64,000 bases of DNA from the NCBI RefSeq assembly GCF_022014495.1, contig NZ_JAKLSQ010000010.1, positions 1 to 64,000 on the forward strand. The letters run 5' to 3'. A program made the translations under genes and the position numbers. A model generated the notes under the pieces. It ran no database searches. It was not told the origin of the DNA and was given only the letters and a program-made list of their open reading frames with translations. The stretch's first letter is position 1. Every line of letters starts with the position of its first letter. Origin of the DNA: Sandaracinobacteroides sayramensis (lineage in GTDB: Bacteria; Pseudomonadota; Alphaproteobacteria; Sphingomonadales; Sphingomonadaceae). Shown one piece after another: positions 17,261-28,105 of the stretch.

Positions 17261-18397
17261 ATGGCCATCCAAATCTCCTCCGCCTTCGATTCGGGCAACA
17301 TCGAACTGGTGGACCAGCCCGCGCCCGACCATTTCCGCCTCCGGATCCGCCTCGACGCCGGCGGCGAATTCTTCCAATGGTTTCACTTCCGCGTCTCGGG
17401 CGCGAAGGGCAGGGCGCTCCGGCTGGACATCGTCGGGCTGGAGAAATCCGCCTATCCGGGCGGCTGGCCGGACTACCGCGCGCGCATCTCGGCCGACCGG
17501 CAGCGCTGGACGCAGGCCGACAGCAGCTACGACGCGAAGGCCGACGGCGGCACGTTGACGATCCGCGTCACGCCGGAGAGCGACAATCTCTGGTGCGCCT
17601 ATTTCGCCCCCTATTCGATGGAGCGGCACCACGACCTCGTCGCCCGCATCGCCGGCCGGCCGGGGGTCGAGGCGCGGACGCTCGGCCATTCGCTGGACGG
17701 CCAGCCGATCGACTGTCTGTCGATGGGCGACGGCCCGTTGCAGGTGTGGCTCTACGCCCGCCAGCACCCCGGCGAGACGATGGCCGAATGGTGGATGGAA
17801 GGGGCGCTGGAGGAACTGACGGACCCGGCCTCGCCGGTCGCCCGCACGGTGCGGGCGAAGGCGCGGTTCCACATCGTGCCCAATATGAACCCGGACGGCT
17901 CGCGGCGCGGGCATCTGCGCACCAATGCCGCTGGCGCCAACCTCAACCGCGAATGGGCGGAACCGACGCCCGAGCGCTCGCCCGAAGTGCTGGCGGTCCG
18001 CAACCGCATGGACGAGACGGGCGTGGATTTCGCGCTGGACGTGCATGGAGACGAAGCCATCCCGCATGTGTTCATCGCCGGCTTCGAGGGCATCCCCTCG
18101 CTTACCCCGCGCCAGCTGACCGGGCTCAACCGCTATGTGACGCAGCTTCTCGTCCACAGCCGCGATTTCCAGCGCAAGGTCGGCTATCCGGTCGCGCCGG
18201 CGGGCAAGGCCAACCTCACCATGTCCACCAACCAGCTGGCCGAACGCTTCGGCTGCGTCTCGGCCACGCTGGAAATGCCCTTCAAGGACGCGAACGACCT
18301 GCCCGATCCGGTGGAGGGCTGGTCGCCCGGCCGCTCCCGCCATCTGGGCCGCGCCTGCCTCGCCGCCCTTGCCGACATCATCGACGAACTTCGCTGA
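17261..18397 (+). CDS. M14-type zinc carboxypeptidase (cytosolic carboxypeptidase-like)
   Basis: A 378-residue metallocarboxypeptidase of the M14 family. An N-terminal beta-rich domain (about 1-125) precedes the catalytic domain. The first zinc ligands are in [15 protein letters not shown] and the third in [32 protein letters not shown] supplies the substrate-binding Asn/Arg segment. No signal peptide is seen, so it acts in the cytoplasm, possibly on peptides or protein C-termini. The ATG at 17261 is preferred to an in-frame upstream codon at 17222. It runs into gpmA with 14 bp between. Confidence 0.86.
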   Translation: MAIQISSAFDSGNIELVDQPAPDHFRLRIRLDAGGEFFQWFHFRVSGAKGRALRLDIVGLEKSAYPGGWPDYRARISADRQRWTQADSSYDAKADGGTLTIRVTPESDNLWCAYFAPYSMERHHDLVARIAGRPGVEARTLGHSLDGQPIDCLSMGDGPLQVWLYARQHPGETMAEWWMEGALEELTDPASPVARTVRAKARFHIVPNMNPDGSRRGHLRTNAAGANLNREWAEPTPERSPEVLAVRNRMDETGVDFALDVHGDEAIPHVFIAGFEGIPSLTPRQLTGLNRYVTQLLVHSRDFQRKVGYPVAPAGKANLTMSTNQLAERFGCVSATLEMPFKDANDLPDPVEGWSPGRSRHLGRACLAALADIIDELR

Positions 18398-18411
18398 GGA
18401 ATTTCAAGACT

Positions 18412-19098
18412 ATGGTGCAACTCGTGCTGATCCGCCACGGCCAGTCGGCCTGGAATCTGGAAAACCGCTTCACCGGCTGGTGGGACGTGAACCTGACGGA
18501 GAAGGGCGTCGCCGAGGCCCGCGCCGCCGGCGCGGCGCTGAAGGCCGCCGGCCATGATTTCGACGTGGCCTTCACCAGCCTGCAGACCCGCGCCATCAAG
18601 ACTCTGAACCTGGTGCTGGAGGAAATGGACCGCCTCTGGCTTCCCGTCACCAAGGACTGGCGCTTCAACGAGCGCCATTATGGCGGCCTCACCGGCCTCG
18701 ACAAGGCGGAGACGGCGGCGAAGCATGGCGACGCGCAGGTGAAGATCTGGCGCCGCAGCTTCGACGTGCCGCCGCCGGTGCAGGAGAAGGGCACGGAATA
18801 TGATGTCTCGGCCGACCGCCGCTACGCCGGTATCCCCATACCGCAGACGGAAAGCCTGAAGGACACCATCGCCCGCGCCCTGCCGGCGTTCGAGGAGCTG
18901 GTGGTGCCCGAGCTGAAGGCCGGCAGGCGGGTCGTCATCGCCGCCCACGGCAATTCGCTGCGCGCGCTGGTGAAGCATCTGTCCGGCATTTCCGACGCGG
19001 ACATCGTCGAATTCGAAATCCCCACCGGCGTTCCGATCCTCTACACGCTCGACAGCGAGCTGAAGGCGGTGGACCGGCAGTTCCTGAAGCTCGGCTGA
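18412..19098 (+). CDS. gpmA: 2,3-bisphosphoglycerate-dependent phosphoglycerate mutase
   Basis: A 228-residue glycolytic mutase converting 3- and 2-phosphoglycerate. The phosphohistidine is His9 in [10 protein letters not shown], followed by [13 protein letters not shown], the [10 protein letters not shown] box and the second histidine in [12 protein letters not shown]. The start is the ATG at 18412, preceded by GAGGA overlapping the upstream stop region. A palindromic repeat 34 bp downstream could act as its terminator. Confidence 0.95.
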   Translation: MVQLVLIRHGQSAWNLENRFTGWWDVNLTEKGVAEARAAGAALKAAGHDFDVAFTSLQTRAIKTLNLVLEEMDRLWLPVTKDWRFNERHYGGLTGLDKAETAAKHGDAQVKIWRRSFDVPPPVQEKGTEYDVSADRRYAGIPIPQTESLKDTIARALPAFEELVVPELKAGRRVVIAAHGNSLRALVKHLSGISDADIVEFEIPTGVPILYTLDSELKAVDRQFLKLG

Positions 19099-19132
19099 GC
19101 CTCCGCCGCGAAAACAGCGCACTCCCCCAATG

Positions 19133-19167
19133 CCTCGTCACCCCGGGTCAAGCCCGGGGTGACGAGG
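19133..19167. repeat. Compact perfect palindrome of the CCCGGG repeat family
   Basis: A 15-bp perfect stem (CCTCGTCACCCCGGG and its complement) is closed by TCAAG. It is a collapsed copy in which both arms meet without the spacer. It sits between gpmA and purE and could terminate gpmA, although no T-run follows. Confidence 0.8.
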
Positions 19168-19255
19168 GAGTTGTCGCTCCGCCGCCGAAACCCGGCAAAC
19201 CCTTGCCAATCCGCCAGCCTCTCTTTAGGGGCGCCTTTTTGCCGGGGATGAGCCA

Positions 19256-19735
19256 GTGACGGTTCGGGTTGCCATCATCATGGGAAGCGTTTCCGACTGG
19301 GAAACGATGCGCCACGCCGCCGACACGCTGACGGCGCTCGACGTGCCGCATGAAGTGAAGGTGGTTTCCGCCCACCGCACGCCCAAACGCATGGTGGCCT
19401 TCGCCGAGGGCGCGGCGGAACGCGGGCTGAAGGTGATCGTCGCCGGGGCCGGCGGCGCGGCGCATCTGCCGGGCATGGTCGCCAGCCTCACGCATCTGCC
19501 GGTGCTGGGCGTGCCGGTGCAGTCGGCGGCGCTCTCCGGGCAGGATTCGCTGCTGTCGATCGTGCAGATGCCGGCCGGCATTCCCGTCGGCACGCTGGCG
19601 ATCGGCAAGGCGGGGGCGGTGAACGCCGCGCTGCTCGCCGCCGCCATCCTCGCCACCCACGACGAAGCGCTCGCCATCCGCCTGAAAGCCTGGCGGCAGG
19701 CGCAGACCGACAGCGTCGCCGATTCCCCGCTCTGA
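19256..19735 (+). CDS. purE: N5-carboxyaminoimidazole ribonucleotide mutase
   Basis: A 159-residue PurE that converts N5-CAIR to CAIR in purine synthesis. It shows [12 protein letters not shown] at the start, then [28 protein letters not shown] and [24 protein letters not shown] at 19256 is the start; the ATG eight bases earlier runs into a stop after three codons. The stop overlaps purK by one base (TGATG). Confidence 0.95.
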   Translation: MTVRVAIIMGSVSDWETMRHAADTLTALDVPHEVKVVSAHRTPKRMVAFAEGAAERGLKVIVAGAGGAAHLPGMVASLTHLPVLGVPVQSAALSGQDSLLSIVQMPAGIPVGTLAIGKAGAVNAALLAAAILATHDEALAIRLKAWRQAQTDSVADSPL

Positions 19736-20802
19736 TGCGGATCGCGCCGGGCGCCACCATCGGCATATTGGGCGGCGGCCAGCTCGGCCGGATGCTGGCG
19801 CTCGCCGCCGCGCCGCTCGGCTACCGCGTGCATGTCTACGCGCCGGAGAACGAGCTGGTGGCGGCCGAAGTCTCGGCCCATTGCACCCGCGCCGCCTATG
19901 AGGACCGGGAAGCGCTCGCCGCCTTCGCCGCAGGCTGCGACGTCATCACCTACGAGTTCGAGAATGTGCCGGCGGAATCCGTCGCCTTCCTCTCGGCCCT
20001 GAAGCCCGTCCGCCCCGGTGCTGAACCTCTGGATGTCGCGCAGGACCGGCTGAGCGAGAAGCGCTTCGTCACCGGCCTCAGCGGCCGCACCGCGCCCTTC
20101 CGCGCCGTCGACACGCTGGACGAACTGCAAGCCGCGCTGGTGGAACTCGGCACCCCCGCCATCCTGAAAACCCGCCGCTTTGGCTACGACGGCAAGGGCC
20201 AGGCGCGCATCGAGCATGCGTCCGAAGCGGCCGGGGCCTTCGCCGAACTGGGCGGGGAGGGGCTGATCCTCGAAGGCTTCGTGGCGTTCGAGCGGGAATT
20301 CTCCATCCTCGTCGCCCGCACGCCGGAGGGGGACGAAGCGCATTACCCCGCCTGCCTCAACCACCACCGCGACGGCATCCTCGCCGAAACCCGCCTGCCG
20401 GCCGAAGGGCTGAGCGCGGCGCATGTGGAGGAGGCGACCGCGCTCGTCGTCCGCATCGCCGACGCGCTCGGCTATGTCGGCGTGCTCGCCTGCGAATTCT
20501 TCGCCTGCGCCGACGGCCCGCTGTTCAACGAAATGGCGCCGCGCGTGCACAACAGCGGCCACTGGTCGATCGAGGGCGCGGAAACCTCGCAGTTCGAGCA
20601 GCATATCCGCGCCATCTGCGGCCTGCCGCTCGGCCCCACCGGACTGACGGCGCCGGAAGTGGTGATGCGCAACCTGCTGGGCGCGGAGATCGACGGCTGG
20701 GCGGACATCCTCGCCGAGCCGCGCGCGCATCTGCACCTCTACGGCAAGCGCGAAGCCGCACCGGGCCGCAAGATGGGCCACGTCACCCGCCTCTCCACCT
20801 GA
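19735..20802 (+). CDS. purK: N5-carboxyaminoimidazole ribonucleotide synthase
   Basis: A 355-residue ATP-grasp enzyme that makes N5-CAIR from AIR, bicarbonate and ATP. The glycine-rich IGILGGGQLGRMLA opens the protein; ILKTRRFGYDGKGQ is the ATP-binding loop, and FNEMAPRVHNSGHWS carries metal-binding residues. It is translationally coupled to purE, giving the standard purEK pair. Confidence 0.95.
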   Translation: MRIAPGATIGILGGGQLGRMLALAAAPLGYRVHVYAPENELVAAEVSAHCTRAAYEDREALAAFAAGCDVITYEFENVPAESVAFLSALKPVRPGAEPLDVAQDRLSEKRFVTGLSGRTAPFRAVDTLDELQAALVELGTPAILKTRRFGYDGKGQARIEHASEAAGAFAELGGEGLILEGFVAFEREFSILVARTPEGDEAHYPACLNHHRDGILAETRLPAEGLSAAHVEEATALVVRIADALGYVGVLACEFFACADGPLFNEMAPRVHNSGHWSIEGAETSQFEQHIRAICGLPLGPTGLTAPEVVMRNLLGAEIDGWADILAEPRAHLHLYGKREAAPGRKMGHVTRLST

Positions 20803-20828
20803 ACCCCCCACCCCGCTACCCTACCACC

Positions 20829-20860
20829 CCGTCACCCCGGGCTTGACCCGGGGTCCAGCT
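20829..20860. repeat. Half copy of the palindromic intergenic element
   Basis: A single arm, GTCACCCCGGGCTTGACCC followed by GGGGTCCAGCTTTT, lies after purK. The matching opposite arm is absent; a short GCGGCGCAAAGCCGG follows. The internal CCCCGGG/CCCGGGG hairpin remains. Confidence 0.75.
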
Positions 20861-20975
20861 TTTCCAGCGGCGCAAAGCCGGAAGAATGCAGCCAGCCCCA
20901 GGCCCCATAAGGACGGGGCTGGCGACCAGCGCCAGTTGTGATATCCTCCGGAACCGAGAGGGAATGGAGGGACGG

Positions 20976-21548
20976 ATGAAAGCATCTGCTATCCTTGGCG
21001 TCGCCCTTCTGGCCGGCGCCGGCGCCGCCCAGCCCGCGCAGGCGGCGGTCAGCATCATCGGCGGCGGCATGGGGCGAGGCTGTTTCCTGGCGGCCGAGCT
21101 GAAACGCGAGACCCGCGCCAGCCTCGACATCTGCGAGCGGGCGCTGGAGGAAAGCCTTTCCCGCCGCGACCGCGCCGCCACCCATGTCAATCGCGGCATC
21201 GTCTATATGCAGGCGCGCAACATGGAAATGGCGATGCGGGACTATGAAAGCGCCATCCGGCTGGAGCCGAAGCTGGCGGAGGCGCACATCAACCTCGGAA
21301 TCGCCCTGCTGCACCGGGGCGGCCGCGACCGGGAGGCGATCGCGGCGCTGACGCGCGGGATCGAGATGAAGCCGGAACGGCCGGAAGTGGCGCTCTACAG
21401 CCGCGCCGTCGCCCATGAACTGATCGGCGACAACCGCGCCGCCTACGAGGATTACAGCGCCGCCGCCGCCGCCCGCCCCGGCTGGCAGGAGCCGGTGGAG
21501 CAGCTGAAGCGCTTCTCCGTCGAGCGGCGGCAGGTCGGCAACGGCTGA
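20976..21548 (+). CDS. Secreted tetratricopeptide-repeat protein
   Basis: A 190-residue protein with a signal peptide (MKASAILGVALLAGAGA to PAQAA) and about three TPR units from residue 60 on (ATHVNRGIVYMQARNMEMAM, AEAHINLGIALLHRGG, ALYSRAVAHELIGD). A cysteine pair lies early in the mature part (GCFLAAE and DICERAL). TPRs mediate protein contacts, so a periplasmic scaffold role is likely but unspecified. The start at 20976 has GGAGG five bases upstream. Confidence 0.8.
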   Translation: MKASAILGVALLAGAGAAQPAQAAVSIIGGGMGRGCFLAAELKRETRASLDICERALEESLSRRDRAATHVNRGIVYMQARNMEMAMRDYESAIRLEPKLAEAHINLGIALLHRGGRDREAIAALTRGIEMKPERPEVALYSRAVAHELIGDNRAAYEDYSAAAAARPGWQEPVEQLKRFSVERRQVGNG

Positions 21549-21558
21549 AGCCGGGCCT

Positions 21559-22620
21559 TCAGGGCCGCCAGATCAGCCCTTCGCGCGGCGACACCTCGCC
21601 CGCCATCAGCCGGTCGAAGGCGGCGATACCGGCGTCGGCGCCGGAGACATGCTCCAGCTCCAGCCAGCCGCGGGTGCTTTCGGCGAAGGCGTCGCGGCTT
21701 GCGGCGAGATCGGCCTCGAACGCCGCCGGACCCTGCGCGCGAGCCTGCGCCTCCCAATGGGTGGGGGCGAAGAAGAATTGCGGCTGCGGTCCCGGCAGGC
21801 CGGCCGCCGGCGGCGCCTTCCAGTCGGTGTCGCCGATCGCATGGCTGGCCGTCAGCGCCTGCAGATGCCTGTGCAGCGCCGTCCGCAGCGCGCCATTGCC
21901 GGCGAAATCCACCAGCACCGAGGGCGCCCCGCCGTCCAGCTCGCCCAGTTCCTCATAGCCCAGCACCGCCCGGTAATAGCCGGTGGCTTCCACGAACTCC
22001 CGGTTCCGCGCCGACGTCAGCCCGATCGGCGGATGCCCGGCCCGCGCCAGGTTCCAGGCGGTCGCCAGCGCCGTTTTCGAGGAGGCCGACGTCAGGATCA
22101 GATGCCGCCCGGCCTCCGCGTCGGCCCGCAGCGCTTCCGCCAGCACATGGCCGGTGCCGTAGAGCGGCTGGAACAGCGCCATCAGCTCGTCGCTCCGCCG
22201 GTCGGCGACACCGCCGGCCGGGCGGTAATGGTTGTAGACGGGCGCCAGCCCCTGCCGGTGCGGCGCCATGTCGGCGAAGCCGCCCGCCTTCAGCGGCCCG
22301 GGCTGCAGCCGCAACTGCGTGGCGGAAGGCCAATAGCCGAAGAAGCGCGCGCCGACGGCGATGTCCGGGCGGCGGCTTTCGGCGACCGTCGCGAAGCCCC
22401 ACACCGGCACCACACCCCATTCGGGGCCGGAAGCGGGAAAGAAATCCCAGTAATGAAGCGGCGCCCCGCCATGCACGGCATAGGTGACGTTGTTGGAGGT
22501 CAGCGACACCATTTCCACATGCGCCACGATCTCCCCCTCGCCCGGCGCGAGGTCGATGGGTTCGATCCGGGCTTCCGTCAGACGGTCCCTGCGGCGTTCG
22601 ATTCGGTAGCCTGGCGCCAT
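21559..22620 (-). CDS. DUF2855 family protein
   Basis: A 353-residue conserved protein matching the DUF2855 family, remotely like quinone oxidoreductases. Recognisable parts are SLTSNNVTYAVHGGAPLHYW, the proline/aromatic FPASGPEWGVVPVWGFATV, and a nucleotide-binding-like stretch ILTSASSKTALATAWNLA. No cofactor or substrate is known to me. It is divergent from the NTF2-like gene at 22702 and convergent with the TPR gene. Confidence 0.8.
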   Translation of the reverse strand: MAPGYRIERRRDRLTEARIEPIDLAPGEGEIVAHVEMVSLTSNNVTYAVHGGAPLHYWDFFPASGPEWGVVPVWGFATVAESRRPDIAVGARFFGYWPSATQLRLQPGPLKAGGFADMAPHRQGLAPVYNHYRPAGGVADRRSDELMALFQPLYGTGHVLAEALRADAEAGRHLILTSASSKTALATAWNLARAGHPPIGLTSARNREFVEATGYYRAVLGYEELGELDGGAPSVLVDFAGNGALRTALHRHLQALTASHAIGDTDWKAPPAAGLPGPQPQFFFAPTHWEAQARAQGPAAFEADLAASRDAFAESTRGWLELEHVSGADAGIAAFDRLMAGEVSPREGLIWRP

Positions 22621-22701
22621 GATGCTCGCTCCTTCAGCCTCTTCGCAGCATAGCCGATTTCAGGCATGCTGCGACTCCGATCCTTCAGAGGGAGAAGCGC
22701 G

Positions 22702-23052
22702 ATGGACGTGCGCGAACTGGCGGCGGATTACGCCGCGCTGCTGGCGGCGGGGAAGATGGAGGAAGCCGCGCGGAAATATTGGGCGGAGGATGTTGTCACC
22801 CGCGAGGCGATGCCGGGCGAATGGGGCGAAACCCGTGGCCGGGCGGCGGCGGTGGAAAAGGGCGAATGGTGGGTGGGCAATCATGAGGTGCACGCAATCC
22901 GCACCGAAGGCCCCTTCGTGAACGGCGACAGCTTCCTTATCATCATGGAGCTGGACGTAACGCCCCACGGCGGCGAGCGAACGCAGATGCGGGAGATCGT
23001 CGGCTACAAGGTGGCGGACGACCGGGTGGTGGAGGAACGCTACTTCTACTGA
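22702..23052 (+). CDS. NTF2-like/SnoaL-like family protein
   Basis: A 116-residue alpha+beta barrel protein of the nuclear transport factor 2 type. Features are the N-terminal helix (MDVRELAADYAALLAAGKME), YWAEDVVTREAMPG in the usual cone-opening position, and a terminal strand VVEERYFY. Such folds act as small enzymes, isomerases or ligand carriers; no active-site set is clear. The start at 22702 has GAGGGAG upstream. Confidence 0.75.
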   Translation: MDVRELAADYAALLAAGKMEEAARKYWAEDVVTREAMPGEWGETRGRAAAVEKGEWWVGNHEVHAIRTEGPFVNGDSFLIIMELDVTPHGGERTQMREIVGYKVADDRVVEERYFY

Positions 23053-23082
23053 AGGCCCGTTCTTTCGAATGCCGGAACGCGA

Positions 23083-23108
23083 AAGGGGGCCGGTTTCCCG
23101 GCCCCCTT
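23083..23108. terminator. Bidirectional terminator between the NTF2-like gene and hsp20
   Basis: Arms AGGGGGCCGG and CCGGCCCCCT form a 10-bp GC-rich hairpin with a TTTC loop between two convergent genes. A-rich sequence on one side and TT on the other fit use from both directions, though the T-runs are short. Confidence 0.7.
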
Positions 23109-23128
23109 CCTGGCTGGTCTGCAGGCGC

Positions 23129-23590
23129 TTACGCGGTCTGGCCGTCGATCAGCGTCGCTTCCTCGGCGATCTCCACCTTGCGCGGCTTCTTGTGCTCGGG
23201 CACCTCGCGCTGCAGCTCGATGTTGAGGAGGCCGTTCTCGAACGAGGCGCCGGTCACCTTGATCACGTCGGCTAGCTGGAAGCGGCGCTCGAAGGCGCGC
23301 TTGGCGATTCCGCGATGCAGGAAGGTGCGCTCGGCCGGCTGCGCCTCGTCGGCGGCCTTGCCGGTCACCAGCAGCGTGTTTTCCTGCACGGTGATGTCCA
23401 GTTCCTCGCGGGCGAAGCCGGCGACCGCCATGGTGATGCGATAGGCGTCGTCGCCCAGCTTCTCGATATTATAGGGCGGGAAGCCGACATCGCCTTCGGC
23501 GGCGCGGGTGACGCTGTCCAGCAGGCGGTTCAGATTCTCGAAACCGATCGAGGAGCGGAGAAGGGGGGCAAAATCGAAGTTCGAACGCAT
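23129..23590 (-). CDS. Small heat shock protein, Hsp20/alpha-crystallin family
   Basis: A 153-residue IbpA-like chaperone that holds unfolded proteins during heat stress. The alpha-crystallin domain covers about residues 30-130 ([46 protein letters not shown]) and the C-terminal tail is acidic. [13 protein letters not shown] gives the conserved L-x-I/V-x-L contact. The ATG at 23590 gives the usual [14 protein letters not shown] start; an ATG at 23602 lies within the presumed ribosome site. A ROSE-like leader and sigma-32-like promoter precede it. Confidence 0.92.
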   Translation of the reverse strand: MRSNFDFAPLLRSSIGFENLNRLLDSVTRAAEGDVGFPPYNIEKLGDDAYRITMAVAGFAREELDITVQENTLLVTGKAADEAQPAERTFLHRGIAKRAFERRFQLADVIKVTGASFENGLLNIELQREVPEHKKPRKVEIAEEATLIDGQTA

Positions 23591-23683
23591 GTCTCGTTCC
23601 ATCCTTTCAAAGCAATGGATAGGTTCGCCCGCCAAATGGCCGGGCTTCTTGTCTCGGCGACCCCATGAAGGCTGTCGCTTCCA
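23591..23683 (-). promoter_or_regulatory. Probable ROSE-like RNA thermometer in the hsp20 leader
   Basis: On the hsp20 strand the leader ends TTGCT-TTGAA-AGGA-TGG. TTGCT (23615-23611) can pair with AGGA (23605-23602), leaving a bulged G, which masks the ribosome site. The U(U/C)GCU motif opposite the Shine-Dalgarno is the hallmark of ROSE elements in alphaproteobacterial small heat shock genes. A second, GC-rich hairpin (GCCCGGCC/GGCGGGC, 23645-23627) lies upstream, as in multi-hairpin ROSE leaders. Melting at high temperature would release translation. Confidence 0.7.
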
Positions 23684-23689
23684 CGCTTG

Positions 23690-23720
23690 TGAATCTGGTT
23701 TTTCCTCTTCGCCTTTCAAG
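23690..23720 (-). promoter_or_regulatory. Sigma-32-like promoter of hsp20
   Basis: CTTGAAA at 23720-23714 matches the heat-shock -35 element exactly. After 15 bp CCAGATTCA (23698-23690) is a partial match to the CCCCATnT -10. Transcription would start near 23683, giving a leader of about 93 bases, right for a ROSE element. Confidence 0.55.
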
Positions 23721-23888
23721 GGGACTGGCAGCGGTTTTCATGAAAGCCCGAGGCGACGAACTATGGCGTGCAATTCCCGAAGAACCCCCTGTCCGGATTC
23801 CCCTTCCACTTGCGCAGGAAGCATCCACACCCCTAATGGAGCGCACCGGCAACTTGCCCGGCGCACGACAGGGTCAGAATCAACGCGC

Positions 23889-26558
<2,670 letters not shown>

Positions 26559-26560
26559 CC

Positions 26561-28105
26561 ATGGCCTCGCTCGCGGTCGATGCGCTTTCGCTCCCGCTGG
26601 TGAACCACGCCAGTCCCCGGCTCGCCATCGTCGACATCGGCTCCAACTCGGTCCGCCTCGTCGTCTACAAGGGCCTGTCGCGCACGCCCGCCGTGCTCTT
26701 CAACGAGAAGGTGATGGCCGGCCTCGGCCGCGGCCTCGCCAACGGCGGCGAACTGACGCGCGAATCCATGGAGATGGCGCTGACGGCGCTCGCCCGCTTC
26801 GCGCAACTGTGCGAGGCGATGGCGGTGGACAGCATCCGCGTCGTCGCCACCGCCGCCGTCCGCGACGCCGCGAACGGCCCGGCCTTCGTGGCGCGCGTGC
26901 GCGCCGAAACCGGCCTCGACGTGGAGATCATCGACGGCGAAATCGAAGCGCGCGGCGCGGCCTATGGAGTCATCGCCGGAATCCCGGACGCCGACGGCGT
27001 GGTCGGCGATCTGGGCGGCGGCTCGCTGGAGCTGGTCCGCGTCTCGCGCGGGGAAATCCACGAACGGCTGTCGCTGCCGCTCGGCGCGCTGCGGCTGGAC
27101 GCGCACCGCAAGAAAAGCCGCCGCAACCTGCAGCAGCAGATCGACGAGCAGCTCGACCGGCTGGACTGGGCGGAACTGGGCCGGGGCAAGCCCTTCTACG
27201 CCGTCGGCGGAAGCTGGCGGGCGCTGGCGCAACTGCACATGCACCTCATCGAATGGCCGCTGCCGGTGATCCACCAATATGCGCTGCCGGTGGACGCGCC
27301 TGAACGCCTGGTGCGAACATTGGCGCGCATATCCATGAAATCTCTGAAGGAAATTCCGGCGATTTCCAGTTCGCGGGTGCCGCAGCTTCCCGGCGCCGCC
27401 GCCCTGCTGCGGGAAGTCACGCGCAAGCTCGGCAGCAGCAGCATCGTCGCCTCCGCCTATGGCCTGCGCGAAGGGCTGCTCTACCAGGCGCTCCCCGCCG
27501 CCGCGCAGCAGCAGGATCCGCTGCTGGTCGCCGCCGAGGATTCCGCCATCCGTTCCGGGCGCTTTTCGGACGGCACCGACGCTGCCGTCGGCGACGCGCT
27601 CCTCCTCTTCACCGACGCCGTCTTTCCCGGCGAAACCCAGGCGCTGCGCCGCATCCGCCACGCCGCCTGCCTGCTGGCCGACACCTCCTGGCGCGCCCAC
27701 CCGGACATGCGCGCGGAAGACGGGATGGACCGGGCGCTGCACGGCACCTGGGTGGGGATCGACGCCGCCGAACGCGCCATGCTGGCGGCTGCCCTCTGGG
27801 TGGTGAACGGCGGCGGCATCCCCGGCCCGCACGACGAGCTTCTGGCCCGTCTCGCCGGCCCGTCGCAACTGGCGCTCGCGCGCCTCTGGGGGCTGGCGCT
27901 GCGTCTCGGCCAGCGGCTGGGCGGTGGCGCGGCGGAGCCGCTAGCGGCCGCCCGGCTGGAGCGCGGCTCGGACGGGCGGACGCTCTGGCTCAGCCTGGAG
28001 CGCGAGTCCGCCGCCCTTTACGGCGAGCCGGTGGCGCGTCGGCATCGGGCTCTGGCGCTGGCGCTGGGGCTGGAGCCTCAGCTTCGTCTCGTTCCAGCGC
28101 TTTAG
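26561..28105 (+). CDS. ppx: Exopolyphosphatase, Ppx/GppA family
   Basis: A 514-residue phosphatase degrading polyphosphate (or pppGpp). The actin-like fold begins IVDIGSNSVRLVVY (residues 23-36), and the second phosphate loop is DLGGGSLELVRV. The C-terminal third (after about 320) is helical as in HD-like Ppx tails. The start is two bases after the alaS stop. Its last 116 bp overlap, in opposite orientation, the 3' end of rnd. Whether it prefers polyphosphate or pppGpp is not decided by sequence. Confidence 0.88.
   Translation: MASLAVDALSLPLVNHASPRLAIVDIGSNSVRLVVYKGLSRTPAVLFNEKVMAGLGRGLANGGELTRESMEMALTALARFAQLCEAMAVDSIRVVATAAVRDAANGPAFVARVRAETGLDVEIIDGEIEARGAAYGVIAGIPDADGVVGDLGGGSLELVRVSRGEIHERLSLPLGALRLDAHRKKSRRNLQQQIDEQLDRLDWAELGRGKPFYAVGGSWRALAQLHMHLIEWPLPVIHQYALPVDAPERLVRTLARISMKSLKEIPAISSSRVPQLPGAAALLREVTRKLGSSSIVASAYGLREGLLYQALPAAAQQQDPLLVAAEDSAIRSGRFSDGTDAAVGDALLLFTDAVFPGETQALRRIRHAACLLADTSWRAHPDMRAEDGMDRALHGTWVGIDAAERAMLAAALWVVNGGGIPGPHDELLARLAGPSQLALARLWGLALRLGQRLGGGAAEPLAAARLERGSDGRTLWLSLERESAALYGEPVARRHRALALALGLEPQLRLVPAL

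Noticed and set aside
23508-23888. Upstream extension of the alaS frame
   Set aside because: It is antisense to the hsp20 start and leader; the conserved AlaRS start is at 23889.
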